DNA of 64,000 nucleotides from Sphingobium sp. SYK-6 (GCF_000283515.1 NC_015976.1:682001-746000), one strand, 5' to 3'. Counted from the first letter of the stretch, positions 44,596 to 53,322 are shown. The notes: generated by a model from the letters alone, not told the origin. Translations and numbers: made by a program.

Positions 44596-45717
44596 ATGCG
44601 GCTGGCCAACATCATGCGGCTCGGCATCAAGGAGATGCGCAGCCTGTGGCGCGACCGGATGATGGTCGTGCTGATCCTGTGGGCCTTCACCGGCTCGGTC
44701 TATGTCGCCGCGACCGGCATTCCCGAGACGCTCAACAAGGCGCCGATCGCCATCATCGACGAGGATGGCTCGCAGCTCTCGCGCCGGATCATCGGGGCAT
44801 TCTACCCGCCTTATTTCAATCCGCCGGTCATGATTACCCAGAGCGATATCGATGCCGCGATGGATCAGGGACTCTACACATTCGTCCTCGATATCCCGCC
44901 CAACTTCCAGCGCGACCTGCTGGCCGGCCGCAATCCCGCCATCCAGCTCAATGTCGATGCGACACGCATGGCGCAGGCCTTTTCCGGCAATGCCTATGTC
45001 CAGCAGATCGTGAACAAGGAGATCGCGACTTATGCGGCGCGCAGCGCGCCCGCGGCAGCGCTGCCGGTCGATGTGGCGGTGCGCGCGCGCTTCAACCCCA
45101 ATCTGACCTCGCTCTGGTTCGGCGGGGTGATGCAGGTCATCAACCATGTCACGCTGCTCTCGATCATCCTGACCGGCGCGGCGCTCATCCGCGAGCGCGA
45201 GCATGGCACGGTCGAGCATCTGCTGGTCATGCCGGTCACGCCATTCGAGATCATGGCCGCCAAGGTCTGGTCCATGGGGTTGGTGGTGCTCGTCGCCACC
45301 TGGTTCTCGCTCAGCATCATCGTGCGCGGTGCCATGCAGGTGCCGATCGAGGGCTCCGTTGGGCTGTTTCTGCTCGGCGCGGCCGCGCATCTTTTCGCCA
45401 CCACGTCCATGGGCATCTTCCTCGGCACCTTCGCGCGCTCGATGCCGCAATTCGGCCTGCTGGTGATCCTCACGATCGTCCCGCTGGAACTGCTGTCCGG
45501 CGGCAGCACGCCGCGCGAGAGCATGCCGCAAGCGGTGCAGGACGTGATGCTGGCCGCGCCCACCACGCATTTCGTGAAGCTGGCGCAAAGCATCCTCTAC
45601 CGGGGCGCGGACATCAGCGTGGTCTGGCCGCAGCTTCTCGCCATCATCGCCATTGGCGCGGTCTTCTATGCGGTCGCGCTCGCCCAGTTTCGCAAGGCCA
45701 TCAACACCATGGCCTGA
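44596..45717 (+). CDS. ABC-2 type permease (YhhJ-like)
   Basis: 373 aa from ATG 44596, with AGGAG 11 bases upstream. One helix lies near the N-terminus (about 20-37), then a large periplasmic domain (about 40-170), then five C-terminal helices with EREHGTVEHLLVMPVTPFEI (GTVEHLLVMPVTP), the typical ABC-2 segment. It pairs with the permease part of the upstream fusion protein to make the membrane pore. Last gene of the four-gene efflux operon; the stress-protein gene follows after 52 bp. Confidence 0.9.
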   Translation: MRLANIMRLGIKEMRSLWRDRMMVVLILWAFTGSVYVAATGIPETLNKAPIAIIDEDGSQLSRRIIGAFYPPYFNPPVMITQSDIDAAMDQGLYTFVLDIPPNFQRDLLAGRNPAIQLNVDATRMAQAFSGNAYVQQIVNKEIATYAARSAPAAALPVDVAVRARFNPNLTSLWFGGVMQVINHVTLLSIILTGAALIREREHGTVEHLLVMPVTPFEIMAAKVWSMGLVVLVATWFSLSIIVRGAMQVPIEGSVGLFLLGAAAHLFATTSMGIFLGTFARSMPQFGLLVILTIVPLELLSGGSTPRESMPQAVQDVMLAAPTTHFVKLAQSILYRGADISVVWPQLLAIIAIGAVFYAVALAQFRKAINTMA

Positions 45718-45769
45718 ACCTTGCGCTTCACAACGGACCGGAAGGGCCGCAGTTCTGGAGGACAGATTG

Positions 45770-46198
45770 ATGGACAGGATCATGGTGGCGACGGACGGCT
45801 CGGCGGGTGCCGACCGCGCGGTCGACATGGCGGCGCAGCTTGCGCGTGGATTGGAGGCGGATCTCGTGATCCTCACCGTCGCCGGGGAGCTGTCGGCGGA
45901 AGAGATGCGCCAGCTCAATCATGCCGAAACGGACATCGGCAGCGCTCTCGACAGCGCCGCCGAGCAGATCGTGGCGGCAGCGGTCGAGCGCGCCAGTGGA
46001 GCCGGCGTTGTCACCATTCATCACTGCTTTCTCTGGGGCGATCCGGCTGAAGCGATCCTGTCCGAAGCGGCACGCAGAGCCGTGGATCTCATCGTCCTCG
46101 GGCGGCGCGGTCGCGGTCGCCTCACCGGCCTGCTGCTCGGCAGCGTTTCCCAGAAACTCGCATCGCTGGCGCCTTGCCCGGTGCTGGTCGTGCCCTGA
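45770..46198 (+). CDS. Universal stress protein (UspA family)
   Basis: 142 aa, single Usp domain starting IMVATDGSAGADRAV, with the ATP-binding pattern GRRGRGRLTGLLLGSVSQ (G-x2-G-x9-G-S type). It probably binds ATP and acts in stress survival. GGAGG precedes the ATG. It may be read with the efflux operon upstream and converges on the ZIP transporter gene (10-bp gap). Confidence 0.9.
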   Translation: MDRIMVATDGSAGADRAVDMAAQLARGLEADLVILTVAGELSAEEMRQLNHAETDIGSALDSAAEQIVAAAVERASGAGVVTIHHCFLWGDPAEAILSEAARRAVDLIVLGRRGRGRLTGLLLGSVSQKLASLAPCPVLVVP

Positions 46199-46208
46199 CC
46201 CGGCCTTT

Positions 46209-46982
46209 TCAGGCGAGCGTCACGTCGAGGAAGATCATGATTGCAAGGCCAGCCATGAGCCAGGCCCTGCTCGTGCGGCCCTCGGGCCGGTCATGCATGT
46301 CGGGGATGATCTCGGCGGTCACGATGTAGATCATCGCGCCCGCTGCCGTGCCCAATGCCCATGGCAGGAAGGATTGCGCCACCGCCACGGCTGCGGCGCC
46401 CGCCATCCCGGCGATCGGCTCGGCGAGGCCGGACAGCAGGGCAATGAGGAAGGACAGGCCTCGCGAGAGCCCCAGGCTCATTGCCGCGCCTGCGACGGCG
46501 AGTCCCTCGGGGATGTTCTGAAGCCCGATCCCCAGCGCCGTGGTCATGCCGGCGGCATAGTTTCCACCGCCGAAGCTCACGGCCACGGCCATGCCTTCGG
46601 GGAAATTGTGCAGGGTTATCGCCGCGATGAACAGCCATATGCGCCGGCTTCGGGCATCGGCGAAGGATACCGGCCAGGGCCCGACGGCATGGAGTTTCGG
46701 GAGGGTCGCGCCGAGCACGCCCAGCGCCCCGGCACCGATGAGCACCGCGATCACCACGATGGCCGCAGCGGCAGGGCGCGTCGCGCCCAGCGCCTGCGCC
46801 TGCTCGATGCCCGGAATGATGAGCGAGAAGAAGGATGCGGCGAGCATGACGCCCGCCGCAAACCCCAACAGATTATGATGTTGTCCCTCGCTGGGTTTGA
46901 GCGCCAGGATGGCCAGCGCACCCAGGCCCGTGGCCAACCCGGCGACCAGGCTTGCGAGGCTGCCCGCCCAGAAAGGGCTCAA
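46209..46982 (-). CDS. ZIP-family metal transporter
   Basis: 257 aa, eight predicted helices. Helix IV holds HNFPEG and helix V QNIPEG, the paired metal-site motifs of ZIP proteins (GufA/ZupT branch); the first site has His, the second Gln in place of His. It imports Zn, Mn or Fe across the inner membrane. Its start overlaps the ferritin-like gene by four bases. Being third in a unit with manganese catalase, Mn or Fe supply is a reasonable inference. Confidence 0.88.
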   Translation of the reverse strand: MSPFWAGSLASLVAGLATGLGALAILALKPSEGQHHNLLGFAAGVMLAASFFSLIIPGIEQAQALGATRPAAAAIVVIAVLIGAGALGVLGATLPKLHAVGPWPVSFADARSRRIWLFIAAITLHNFPEGMAVAVSFGGGNYAAGMTTALGIGLQNIPEGLAVAGAAMSLGLSRGLSFLIALLSGLAEPIAGMAGAAAVAVAQSFLPWALGTAAGAMIYIVTAEIIPDMHDRPEGRTSRAWLMAGLAIMIFLDVTLA

Positions 46983-47509
46983 TGGCCGGCCTGTTCGCCG
47001 GCCGCCCGCAGTGAAAGATATTTCGTCACCACGGCAGGGAGGGTTTCATCGAGGAAAGTGATCATGGCTTCCTCTTCACGCAGGGTCTCCTCCAGCAGCG
47101 GAATGGCCTCGCGATAGCCACCGGCCTCCGCCATGATGATGAGGGCCTTGTAGCTGGCTTTCTCGAAATTCTCGAAAGCCATGTTGGCGAAGCTGTTCTT
47201 GAGGATCTCGTCCGACGCGAAGCTGTGCGCCAGCGCGGCCAGTGAGCCGCCGATGCTCATGGTGATGTCCTTCACCGTCGAATGAGTCTCGCCGAGCGAA
47301 GCCAGGATGCGTTCCAGTCGCTCGACCTGATGTTCGGTCTCGCCGCGATGGCTCCTCAGGCGCTGTTCGACCTCGGCATATCGGGCAAGGTGCTCGATCT
47401 GCCGGTCCATGATCGAAAGTGCCTGCTGCTCCATTGCGTGAGCATTTTTGAGACCGACGACGAATTCATGTCGCAGCGCTTCGCTGCGGTCAGTCGCTTG
47501 CGTCGCCAT
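46979..47509 (-). CDS. Ferritin-like protein (DUF892, YciE/YciF type)
   Basis: 176 aa, four-helix bundle. The pattern NAHAMEQQALSIMDRQIEHL (AMEQQALSIM, about 24-33), a middle Glu/His helix HRGETEHQVERLE, and C-terminal EETLREEEAMITFLDE gives the carboxylate/His set of a di-metal ferritin-like fold. Stress-induced in relatives. It lies 11 bp after the manganese catalase stop and overlaps the ZIP gene. Confidence 0.85.
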   Translation of the reverse strand: MATQATDRSEALRHEFVVGLKNAHAMEQQALSIMDRQIEHLARYAEVEQRLRSHRGETEHQVERLERILASLGETHSTVKDITMSIGGSLAALAHSFASDEILKNSFANMAFENFEKASYKALIIMAEAGGYREAIPLLEETLREEEAMITFLDETLPAVVTKYLSLRAAGEQAGH

Positions 47510-47520
47510 TTCGTTGTTCC

Positions 47521-48471
47521 TCAGGATTTTGCGTCGCTCATTTTCTTCGCCTGCGCCATGTCCTTGGCGCCGCCGAGATCCTCGTCGGTGGTCTTGCCGG
47601 CACCGGGGGCGGCTCCAAGATCTGCGCCGGTCGTGGGATTGGCGTTGGGATCCGATTGCAGCCGCGCCATCATCGCCGCGGACCGCTTCATGTCCACGCT
47701 CGGGAGCTTGACGCTCGCCTGCCCGTCACCGCCATCGAGCGGCAGATTGGCCTCGACCTCGTCGATCCGCTCCCATTGCTCACCCGTGTTCCAGGGGCCG
47801 GTCGCATCGCCCTCGCCCTGCGAGGTGTTCACGTAGAGATTGGCGTAGGGCTCCAGTCCCGGCAGCTTGCCCGGCGGGAAGTTGTCCTTGATCGAGTACA
47901 GGGCTTTCTCGAAACTCTTCTGGTGAGCGATTTCGCGCGTCATCAGGAACCCCAGCGCATCCTTGATGCCAGGATCGTCGGTGATGTTGATCAGCCGCTC
48001 GTAGACGATCTTGGCCCGGCTTTCCGCGGCGATGTTGGACCGCAGGTCGCAGGTCGGGTCGCCACGGCTGTCGACATAGGCGGCCGTCCACGGCACGCCC
48101 GAGCTGTTGGTGAGTGCGGGGCCGCCGCCGTACAGGATCGATTGCGTATGGCTGTCGCCACCCGCGTTCAGCGACATGTAGAGTTCCGCTTCCTCAAGCG
48201 CGCCTTCGCTCATCGCGGCCTTGGCGCCCTTGTTCAGCATGGCGACGATCGACCCGATGACTTCCAGATGGCTGAGTTCCTCGGTCGCGATATCGAGCAA
48301 CATGTCCTTTCGGCCCGGATCGTCTTCCGCCAGGCCCTGCGTGAAATAGCGCATGGCGGCTGCAAGCTCGCCATCCGGGCCGCCGAACTGCTCGAGCAGC
48401 ATGGAGGCCAGGGCCGGGTTCGGCTCGGATACGCGAACGGTATATTGAAGGCGCTTGTTATGAAGGAACAT
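47521..48471 (-). CDS. Manganese catalase
   Basis: 316 aa. The di-manganese bundle is seen in FGGPDGELAAAMRYFTQGL (Glu), IATEELSHLEVIGSIVAML (Glu-x2-His), and later TREIAHQKSFEKAL (Glu-x2-His) with NIAAESRAKIVYERL (Glu). It degrades hydrogen peroxide without heme. The C-terminal 70 residues are Gly/Ala/Lys-rich and probably flexible. It heads a three-gene unit (catalase, ferritin-like, ZIP). Confidence 0.92.
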   Translation of the reverse strand: MFLHNKRLQYTVRVSEPNPALASMLLEQFGGPDGELAAAMRYFTQGLAEDDPGRKDMLLDIATEELSHLEVIGSIVAMLNKGAKAAMSEGALEEAELYMSLNAGGDSHTQSILYGGGPALTNSSGVPWTAAYVDSRGDPTCDLRSNIAAESRAKIVYERLINITDDPGIKDALGFLMTREIAHQKSFEKALYSIKDNFPPGKLPGLEPYANLYVNTSQGEGDATGPWNTGEQWERIDEVEANLPLDGGDGQASVKLPSVDMKRSAAMMARLQSDPNANPTTGADLGAAPGAGKTTDEDLGGAKDMAQAKKMSDAKS

Positions 48472-48509
48472 CGTCTCGTCTCCTGGGGGTTGGGTAGGGG
48501 CGGTCGAGA

Positions 48510-48728
48510 TTATGTGGTTCGGGAATGACAGAGGGCGCGGGTCGGCGAGGCCGCCAAGGCAGTGTGGCTGAAGCGACCGCTCAACAGCAGCGCCGAGGCT
48601 GTGCCGAGCGTATCGATATGTGCCGTGAGGTTCATGTCACCGACCAGGTCGGCCAATCCGGCCACGGCTCCCGCAATGACGATCGCGACTCCGCACAAAC
48701 GCCGGACGGTCCATATCTCCTGCCGCAC
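48510..48728 (-). CDS. Possible small membrane protein
   Basis: 72 codons from GTG 48728 with GGGAGAG seven bases upstream. It has one predicted helix (LCGVAIVIAGAVAGLADLVG, about 10-29) and a less hydrophobic tail. It lies 38 bp upstream of the catalase gene on the same strand. No family recognised; it may be spurious. Confidence 0.35.
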   Translation of the reverse strand: MRQEIWTVRRLCGVAIVIAGAVAGLADLVGDMNLTAHIDTLGTASALLLSGRFSHTALAASPTRALCHSRTT

Positions 48729-48861
48729 CGTTGCTCTCCCGCTGTTGTCCCATGCAGGAGGAAGGAGTTTTCGGGGGTGGAAGTTCCGCATGAAGCGGCA
48801 GCGCAATAACCTGCTTTATCGGAGCGTCCCGTGCGGGGTGGCCCTGGACAGGCCCTCGTCG

Positions 48862-48895
48862 AAAAAATGGCCCGACAACCAGAGTTGCCGGGCCA
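48862..48895 (-). terminator. Orphan intrinsic terminator on the minus strand
   Basis: A 12-bp stem (48884-48895 with 48868-48879, one G-U pair in RNA) with a 4-nt loop is followed by a T6 tract (48867-48862). No protein gene on the minus strand ends here. A second hairpin, CCACCT/AGGTGG (48917-48937), lies just upstream in the same RNA. Together they suggest a small noncoding transcript from about 49000 to 48862. Confidence 0.6.
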
Positions 48896-48965
48896 AAGTT
48901 ATAGGTAGCCGGTGAGCCACCTTCGGGTCGCAGGTGGAGAGCTAGCAGATTTTTCCGCCGGGGAG

Positions 48966-48981
48966 CGTGACGGAGATCACG
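48966..48981. promoter_or_regulatory. CRP/FNR-type binding site candidate
   Basis: CGTGA-N6-TCACG, perfect inverted repeat close to the CRP consensus TGTGA-N6-TCACA, 113 bp upstream of the Crp/Fnr-family gene at 49094 and inside the region that may give the minus-strand small RNA. Confidence 0.5.
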
Positions 48982-49093
48982 GCCTCGTTTTGCAGTCGCT
49001 CGTCAGCAGGCGGTTTCACGCAGGGCCGGAAGTGCGCTATGCGCTGGAAAGCTAGTCGGGGAGCGGCATCCATTGGAGATTGAGGAGCAAATC

Positions 49094-49729
49094 ATGGCCG
49101 TCGGGGCCATCTTGCAGTGCGATGAGGCAACCGCGCGCCTCCTCCTCGCCGACGCGCTTTGCCATGTCCGCGTGGCCGCTAAGGAAGTGCTCGCGCAGCA
49201 GGGCGCTGCACTCGATCACAACTGGCTGGTGGTTGATGGTCGCGTGCGGGTCCAGACCTTGCGAATGGATGGGCAATGGCAGCAACTGGCCCAGCATGGG
49301 CCGGGCGAATTCTTCGGGGCCTATCCTGCCGCAACCACGTGCAGGGGCGAGATCGTCGCGGTGGATGACTGCCATCTTCTCCGCGCCGAGGCCCGGACGA
49401 TCGCCGCACTCGCGGCGAAACATGCGCAGATCGGGGCCGCTCTGGCGATTCTGCTTGCACGGCAGCTCGACAGGGCCCTCGATCGCATGGCCGCGCGAAC
49501 CACATACAGCGCTGCCGGGCGAGTCTATGCCTTGCTGATGGAACTGGCCGACGAGGACAATCGGATCTCGCCGCCGCCTCAGGTCACGACTCTGGCCCTC
49601 AGCGCCAACACGACAAGGGAGACAGCCTCCCGGGCGATCGCCATCCTCTCCCGCCGTGGCATCATCAGCAGGGATGATGACGCGATCATCATCCTCGCGC
49701 CGCGCATGCTCCGCGACATGATCAACTGA
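49094..49729 (+). CDS. Crp/Fnr-family transcriptional regulator
   Basis: 211 aa from ATG 49094, chosen for the GAGGAG site; an upstream TTG is less likely. A cyclic-nucleotide-binding-like beta-barrel (about 8-105, with GPGEFFGAYPAA) is followed by the dimer helix and a C-terminal winged HTH (LALSANTTRETASRAIAIL, recognition helix TRETASRAI). No iron-sulfur cysteine cluster of FNR type is seen; cysteines are few. The effector is unknown. It converges on the TPR-protein gene of the TIR module with a 21-bp gap. Confidence 0.88.
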   Translation: MAVGAILQCDEATARLLLADALCHVRVAAKEVLAQQGAALDHNWLVVDGRVRVQTLRMDGQWQQLAQHGPGEFFGAYPAATTCRGEIVAVDDCHLLRAEARTIAALAAKHAQIGAALAILLARQLDRALDRMAARTTYSAAGRVYALLMELADEDNRISPPPQVTTLALSANTTRETASRAIAILSRRGIISRDDDAIIILAPRMLRDMIN

Positions 49730-49750
49730 GCTTGCGGGGCCGGAGGCGGC

Positions 49751-51163
49751 TCAAGCGGCGCCGGAGAGCGAAAACAGCCGAATCGGGATGTCACCGAACT
49801 GCGTCACCAGTTCGCCGGCCGCTTCGAAATGATGGCCGGGCGCGCACAGGTCGAGCGCGAAGGCACCGGGCGCCGCCGCACAGATCGTTCCCTGCGGCGC
49901 ACGGCAGGCAAGCAGGCTCGCAATCTCGGCGAGCTCCTGTTCATCATCGTCCTTCCTGTCGACGACGTGATATACGAGGCCGAGGGAGTTTTCCGGGGCG
50001 CTACGCAGGAAGGTCGTGGCGATTTCGATGGCGTGACCCAGATCGTCGAAGTCCATCAGCCACACATCCTGCACGAACCGTGGGCGATTGCCTGACGTCC
50101 GTTCGAGATCGGCCGGAAAGGCTTCGGTGGAAGCCAGGATGGCGCGTCTTCGGCCCGTGTCCAGCGTCGCGAGCATCGAAGCCGGAGATTCCCGGTCGAT
50201 CGCGAGGTCATAAACGGGGAGTCCCCGGCGTCGCCAGACCGCTTCCGATGCCTTCACCTGATCCGTCGAGCGTCGCAGGCGCAGCGCAACCGCCTTGCTT
50301 GCGAGCGAATGGGCGTGGCGGATCGCCAGCCCCATGGCCATCTCCTCGGCCAGCGTGACGGCCGCATCCGACAGGCGCGTGATCCCGCCCAGCGTCTCCA
50401 CAGCGTCGGCGGCCTCGATCAGCGTATCGAAGCGTCGCGCCCACTGATCGCCGAAGGGGATGACCGAGGATTCGCGAAAGAGATCGACCGGGCCGGGCAG
50501 CACGACATGCAGCCGGGCCCCGCGCGCCAGCACCATTTCGCCGATCAGAATGTCCGAGCCGGCGGCGAGCGCGCCAAATGCGAAGCCGGGCCGTATCTGG
50601 TCGAGCATCGCTTCCACGACGTCGCGGATACCCTCTTCCTGAACCGGCAGGTGGATGATGCCACTGAAATGCAGGCATACCGGAGGACGCAAATGATCGA
50701 AAAGATCATTCGCGGCGTTCGCCTGCTGGAGGATCAGCTGCAGCTGGCGGATAGTGGCTGCATGGTCCTCCCAGGCCTGGGGCGCTCTGGCGACGGCGGC
50801 CTCCAGAGCGGTGACGCCTCCGGGAATGTCTCCCAGCAGCAGCAAGGCCTCGGCCCGGGTCGCCCCCAGCCAGTATGCCGTTTCCGGTTCGTAGTCGCCG
50901 CTCTCGAGAACGGCCAGCGTTTGCTGCGCCAGCATCTGCGCGCGCTCGGGCTTGCCATTGAGGAAGGCGATCGTCGCTGCGTTGATGAGAGGATATGTGG
51001 CGCGCCGGTTGCCCGCGGCGCGCATATAGGCAGCCTCGGCCTCGTCAAAATAGCGCGTACGGTCCTCGCCGGCGCTCCTGAGGGCCCGATCCTTCAGGAG
51101 TCGCCCGCGCAGGCTCAGCGCGTCGGCCTCGTCGGAGTTCAACCAGCCCGCGGCCTCGAACAT
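49751..51163 (-). CDS. TPR protein with SLOG-like and degenerate cyclase-like regions
   Basis: At least 470 aa. Residues 1-150 are TPR-like helices (EAAYMRAAGNRRATYPLINA style). Residues about 165-260 read like a SLOG/Rossmann nucleotide-binding fold: FSGIIHLP, then GALAAGSDILIGEMVLARGA and LHVVLPGPVDLF. The last 170 residues resemble a class III nucleotide cyclase in which the first metal Asp is lost (AILASTEAF) but a second acidic region (QDVWLMDFDDL) and the C-terminal GDIPIRLFSL remain. The open frame continues upstream of the ATG without a stop and with TPR-like residues, so the true start may be a rare codon near 51220. Third gene of the TIR module. Confidence 0.6.
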   Translation of the reverse strand: MFEAAGWLNSDEADALSLRGRLLKDRALRSAGEDRTRYFDEAEAAYMRAAGNRRATYPLINAATIAFLNGKPERAQMLAQQTLAVLESGDYEPETAYWLGATRAEALLLLGDIPGGVTALEAAVARAPQAWEDHAATIRQLQLILQQANAANDLFDHLRPPVCLHFSGIIHLPVQEEGIRDVVEAMLDQIRPGFAFGALAAGSDILIGEMVLARGARLHVVLPGPVDLFRESSVIPFGDQWARRFDTLIEAADAVETLGGITRLSDAAVTLAEEMAMGLAIRHAHSLASKAVALRLRRSTDQVKASEAVWRRRGLPVYDLAIDRESPASMLATLDTGRRRAILASTEAFPADLERTSGNRPRFVQDVWLMDFDDLGHAIEIATTFLRSAPENSLGLVYHVVDRKDDDEQELAEIASLLACRAPQGTICAAAPGAFALDLCAPGHHFEAAGELVTQFGDIPIRLFSLSGAA

Positions 51164-51248
51164 GCGCCACGCACGAAGCGTGTCGCCTGTTCGGGCCGTT
51201 TGCCTGATCTGGGAGAGGCTGAACAGGGTCAGGACCTTTCGTTTCCGG

Positions 51249-51734
51249 TCAGCTCGGGATCGGCGGGGGATTCTTGATGTCCGGATCGATGGTCAGTGCC
51301 GTCCACTTGGGTTGCCGCTGATCGTCGAACCCGCGAAACAGATCCACATTAACATTGAAACCATGAATTGTCCCGGCCTGGCCGCCGTTATTGTATCGCG
51401 CATGAAATGAAACCATACGATATCGACCCGTCTTACGGTCATACTGCTCGTAAGTGAGGCCGCCATAGAAAGAAGCCAGCTCGGTCTTGGTCGTGATGCC
51501 GTCCAGATCCTTGGAGAAAAAGATCTGGTCACCATGCAGGACGATTTCCACGAAACAATCCTCGGTGATGGTGATGAAGTCCTGACCCGGACATCCAGCC
51601 TGCTCGAACTCCAGGACAACGGCCCCGTCCTTGGCGCCGAGCGTGATGTCGAACCGCACCTTGTTTGTGGTCGAGGCCGCCTCCGGCGGCGCGAAGGGAG
51701 CAAGCTGCTTCTGAACATAGCTGGGGCCGTACAT
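51249..51734 (-). CDS. Unrecognised 161-aa protein of the TIR module
   Basis: Starts at ATG 51734 after AGGAGA. Predicted mostly beta with repeated short strands (KVRFDITLGAKDGAVVLEFE start, then FITITEDCFVEIVLHGD). It has two Cys, no signal peptide and no membrane helix. It lies between the TIR gene (17-bp gap) and the TPR/SLOG-like gene on the same strand, so all three are probably cotranscribed. I cannot name a family. Confidence 0.75.
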   Translation of the reverse strand: MYGPSYVQKQLAPFAPPEAASTTNKVRFDITLGAKDGAVVLEFEQAGCPGQDFITITEDCFVEIVLHGDQIFFSKDLDGITTKTELASFYGGLTYEQYDRKTGRYRMVSFHARYNNGGQAGTIHGFNVNVDLFRGFDDQRQPKWTALTIDPDIKNPPPIPS

Positions 51735-51750
51735 TCGTGTCTCCTGGTTC

Positions 51751-53322
51751 CTATTGTTCGAACTTGGTCCGCCACACCCGCCAATCATTATTCTCGGGAT
51801 CCGTCGAGATCAGGTTGTCCGCCAGCTTCAGCGCTTCCTCCCTCATTTCGGTCGCTTTCTGGTGTTGTCCCAGAGACTGAAGAAGGCTGGACGTCGAGTA
51901 GCGGGCGAGCATCCAGTCCTGAAGGAAGGAGGCGTTGCGGGGATCCTGCCTCAGCAACTCTTCAATAATGGTTGATTGCTTCAGTCTCTCGGCGAGCGCT
52001 TCTTCATCGCGCCCCGTCAGATGCAGGGCATCGGCGAGCCAGGCATGGCGATTGGCGAGATCGGCCTGGATGCCCTGGTCTTCCGGCTGGGAGCGGGCCA
52101 CCCGCTCCATGGTTTCCAGCGCGCTCCGGCAAGCCTGAAGATCTTCGCTGGGTTTTGCCAGCGCGATGGCGACCGCGCAGATATTCCCGTCCGCATAGGC
52201 CAGCTCGCGCTGGTAGCTCATGTTGTCCGGCGCGAGCCGGATCAACTCGCGGGCATAGTTCCGATAGGTGGTGAAGCCCCTCATGGCGTCCGAATGGCGT
52301 TGCCGAACGAAATCGAGATAGGCGAGCCAGAATTCGCTCTGGGCATGGGCGTAGATCCGAAGCGGGTCCTCCGGCGCGGAGCTGAGCAGGGCGCTTGTCA
52401 CCCTGTGCGCTTCCCGGAACTTGGCCTGTGCCGCGCGGGTGTCCCCTCGGCGCTGATCGTCCTCGCCCATCGCGTGCAATATGCGCGCGCGCCGCTCGAG
52501 GGATGCCGTCGGCAGCGCCGCCAGATCCGTCTGCTCCCCGTAATAAGCGAGGGCGCGCTCGTTCACGGACCGAAGCACGTCGAGGCGACCGACGCCCTTC
52601 AGCCTGTCCCGCAAGTCAGTCAGCATGAACTCGACCAGACCCTCTGCCTGATAACGCGCTCTTTCTGCCTCCCGCCGGGCATTGGCTACATAAACAAGCA
52701 TCAACGCCATGAATATCACGACCAGCAGAAACAGAAGCGTGACGGCGATCACGCGTTGCAGTTGCCGCTGCGCTTCCCGCTGGAGCAGTTGGTCGAGCGC
52801 CAGGCCTGTCAGGCCGGCGACGACCTTCAGTCGGGCGAGCTTGGGACCGTCCTGATTCTTGCGAAAATCGGCGGCGACCGGCTCACGGGCGATGCCCTGC
52901 TCGTCCGGCGCCAGCAAGGCGTCGGGGAAGCTCTCTTCCGGCTCGCCGTCCAGCAGGGCCGCGATGACGGGACGGTCGGGATGCAGGTCCCGAAAATAGC
53001 TGATCTCGGCGTTGACCCATCTGGAGCCTTTCGCAGCCGGGGAGCACAGGACCAGCAACGTTTCGGACGCTGCCAGCGCTTGCCTGACCTCGGCATTGAG
53101 ATCGCTGGCCGCCGGCAGCTCGAGGCGATCGCGAAAAATGGGGGTGAGCCGGCCTTCTACGGTGCCGCGGCTTGTCTTCTGGCCTTGGAGCCGCTTCGGG
53201 ATCCTGTAGCGTTCGAGCCATTTGTGCAGCTTCTGGGCAATCGCTTCGTCGCTATGGCTGTAGCTGATGAAAGCGCGATAGGTCTTCGGGCGGAGATCAC
53301 TCTCGGAAAGGGAACTGGCCAT
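51751..53322 (-). CDS. TIR-domain protein with membrane helix and TPR region
   Basis: 523 aa from MASSLSES. An N-terminal TIR domain begins YRAFISYSHSDE (15-26) and contains WVNAEISYF, with Glu106 where TIR NADases have their catalytic Glu. A single membrane helix lies at about 191-212, and a TPR-like helical region covers about 225-520. The layout suggests a membrane-anchored enzyme or scaffold: TIR in the cytoplasm, TPR on the other face or also cytoplasmic depending on orientation. A seven-residue-longer start exists. First gene of the three-gene minus-strand module and divergent from the aldehyde dehydrogenase gene. Confidence 0.85.
   Translation of the reverse strand: MASSLSESDLRPKTYRAFISYSHSDEAIAQKLHKWLERYRIPKRLQGQKTSRGTVEGRLTPIFRDRLELPAASDLNAEVRQALAASETLLVLCSPAAKGSRWVNAEISYFRDLHPDRPVIAALLDGEPEESFPDALLAPDEQGIAREPVAADFRKNQDGPKLARLKVVAGLTGLALDQLLQREAQRQLQRVIAVTLLFLLVVIFMALMLVYVANARREAERARYQAEGLVEFMLTDLRDRLKGVGRLDVLRSVNERALAYYGEQTDLAALPTASLERRARILHAMGEDDQRRGDTRAAQAKFREAHRVTSALLSSAPEDPLRIYAHAQSEFWLAYLDFVRQRHSDAMRGFTTYRNYARELIRLAPDNMSYQRELAYADGNICAVAIALAKPSEDLQACRSALETMERVARSQPEDQGIQADLANRHAWLADALHLTGRDEEALAERLKQSTIIEELLRQDPRNASFLQDWMLARYSTSSLLQSLGQHQKATEMREEALKLADNLISTDPENNDWRVWRTKFEQ

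Noticed and set aside
41790-44690. Long minus-strand open frame opposite the ABC fusion gene
   Set aside because: His/Glu/Arg-rich antisense product; the plus strand has complete ATPase motifs.
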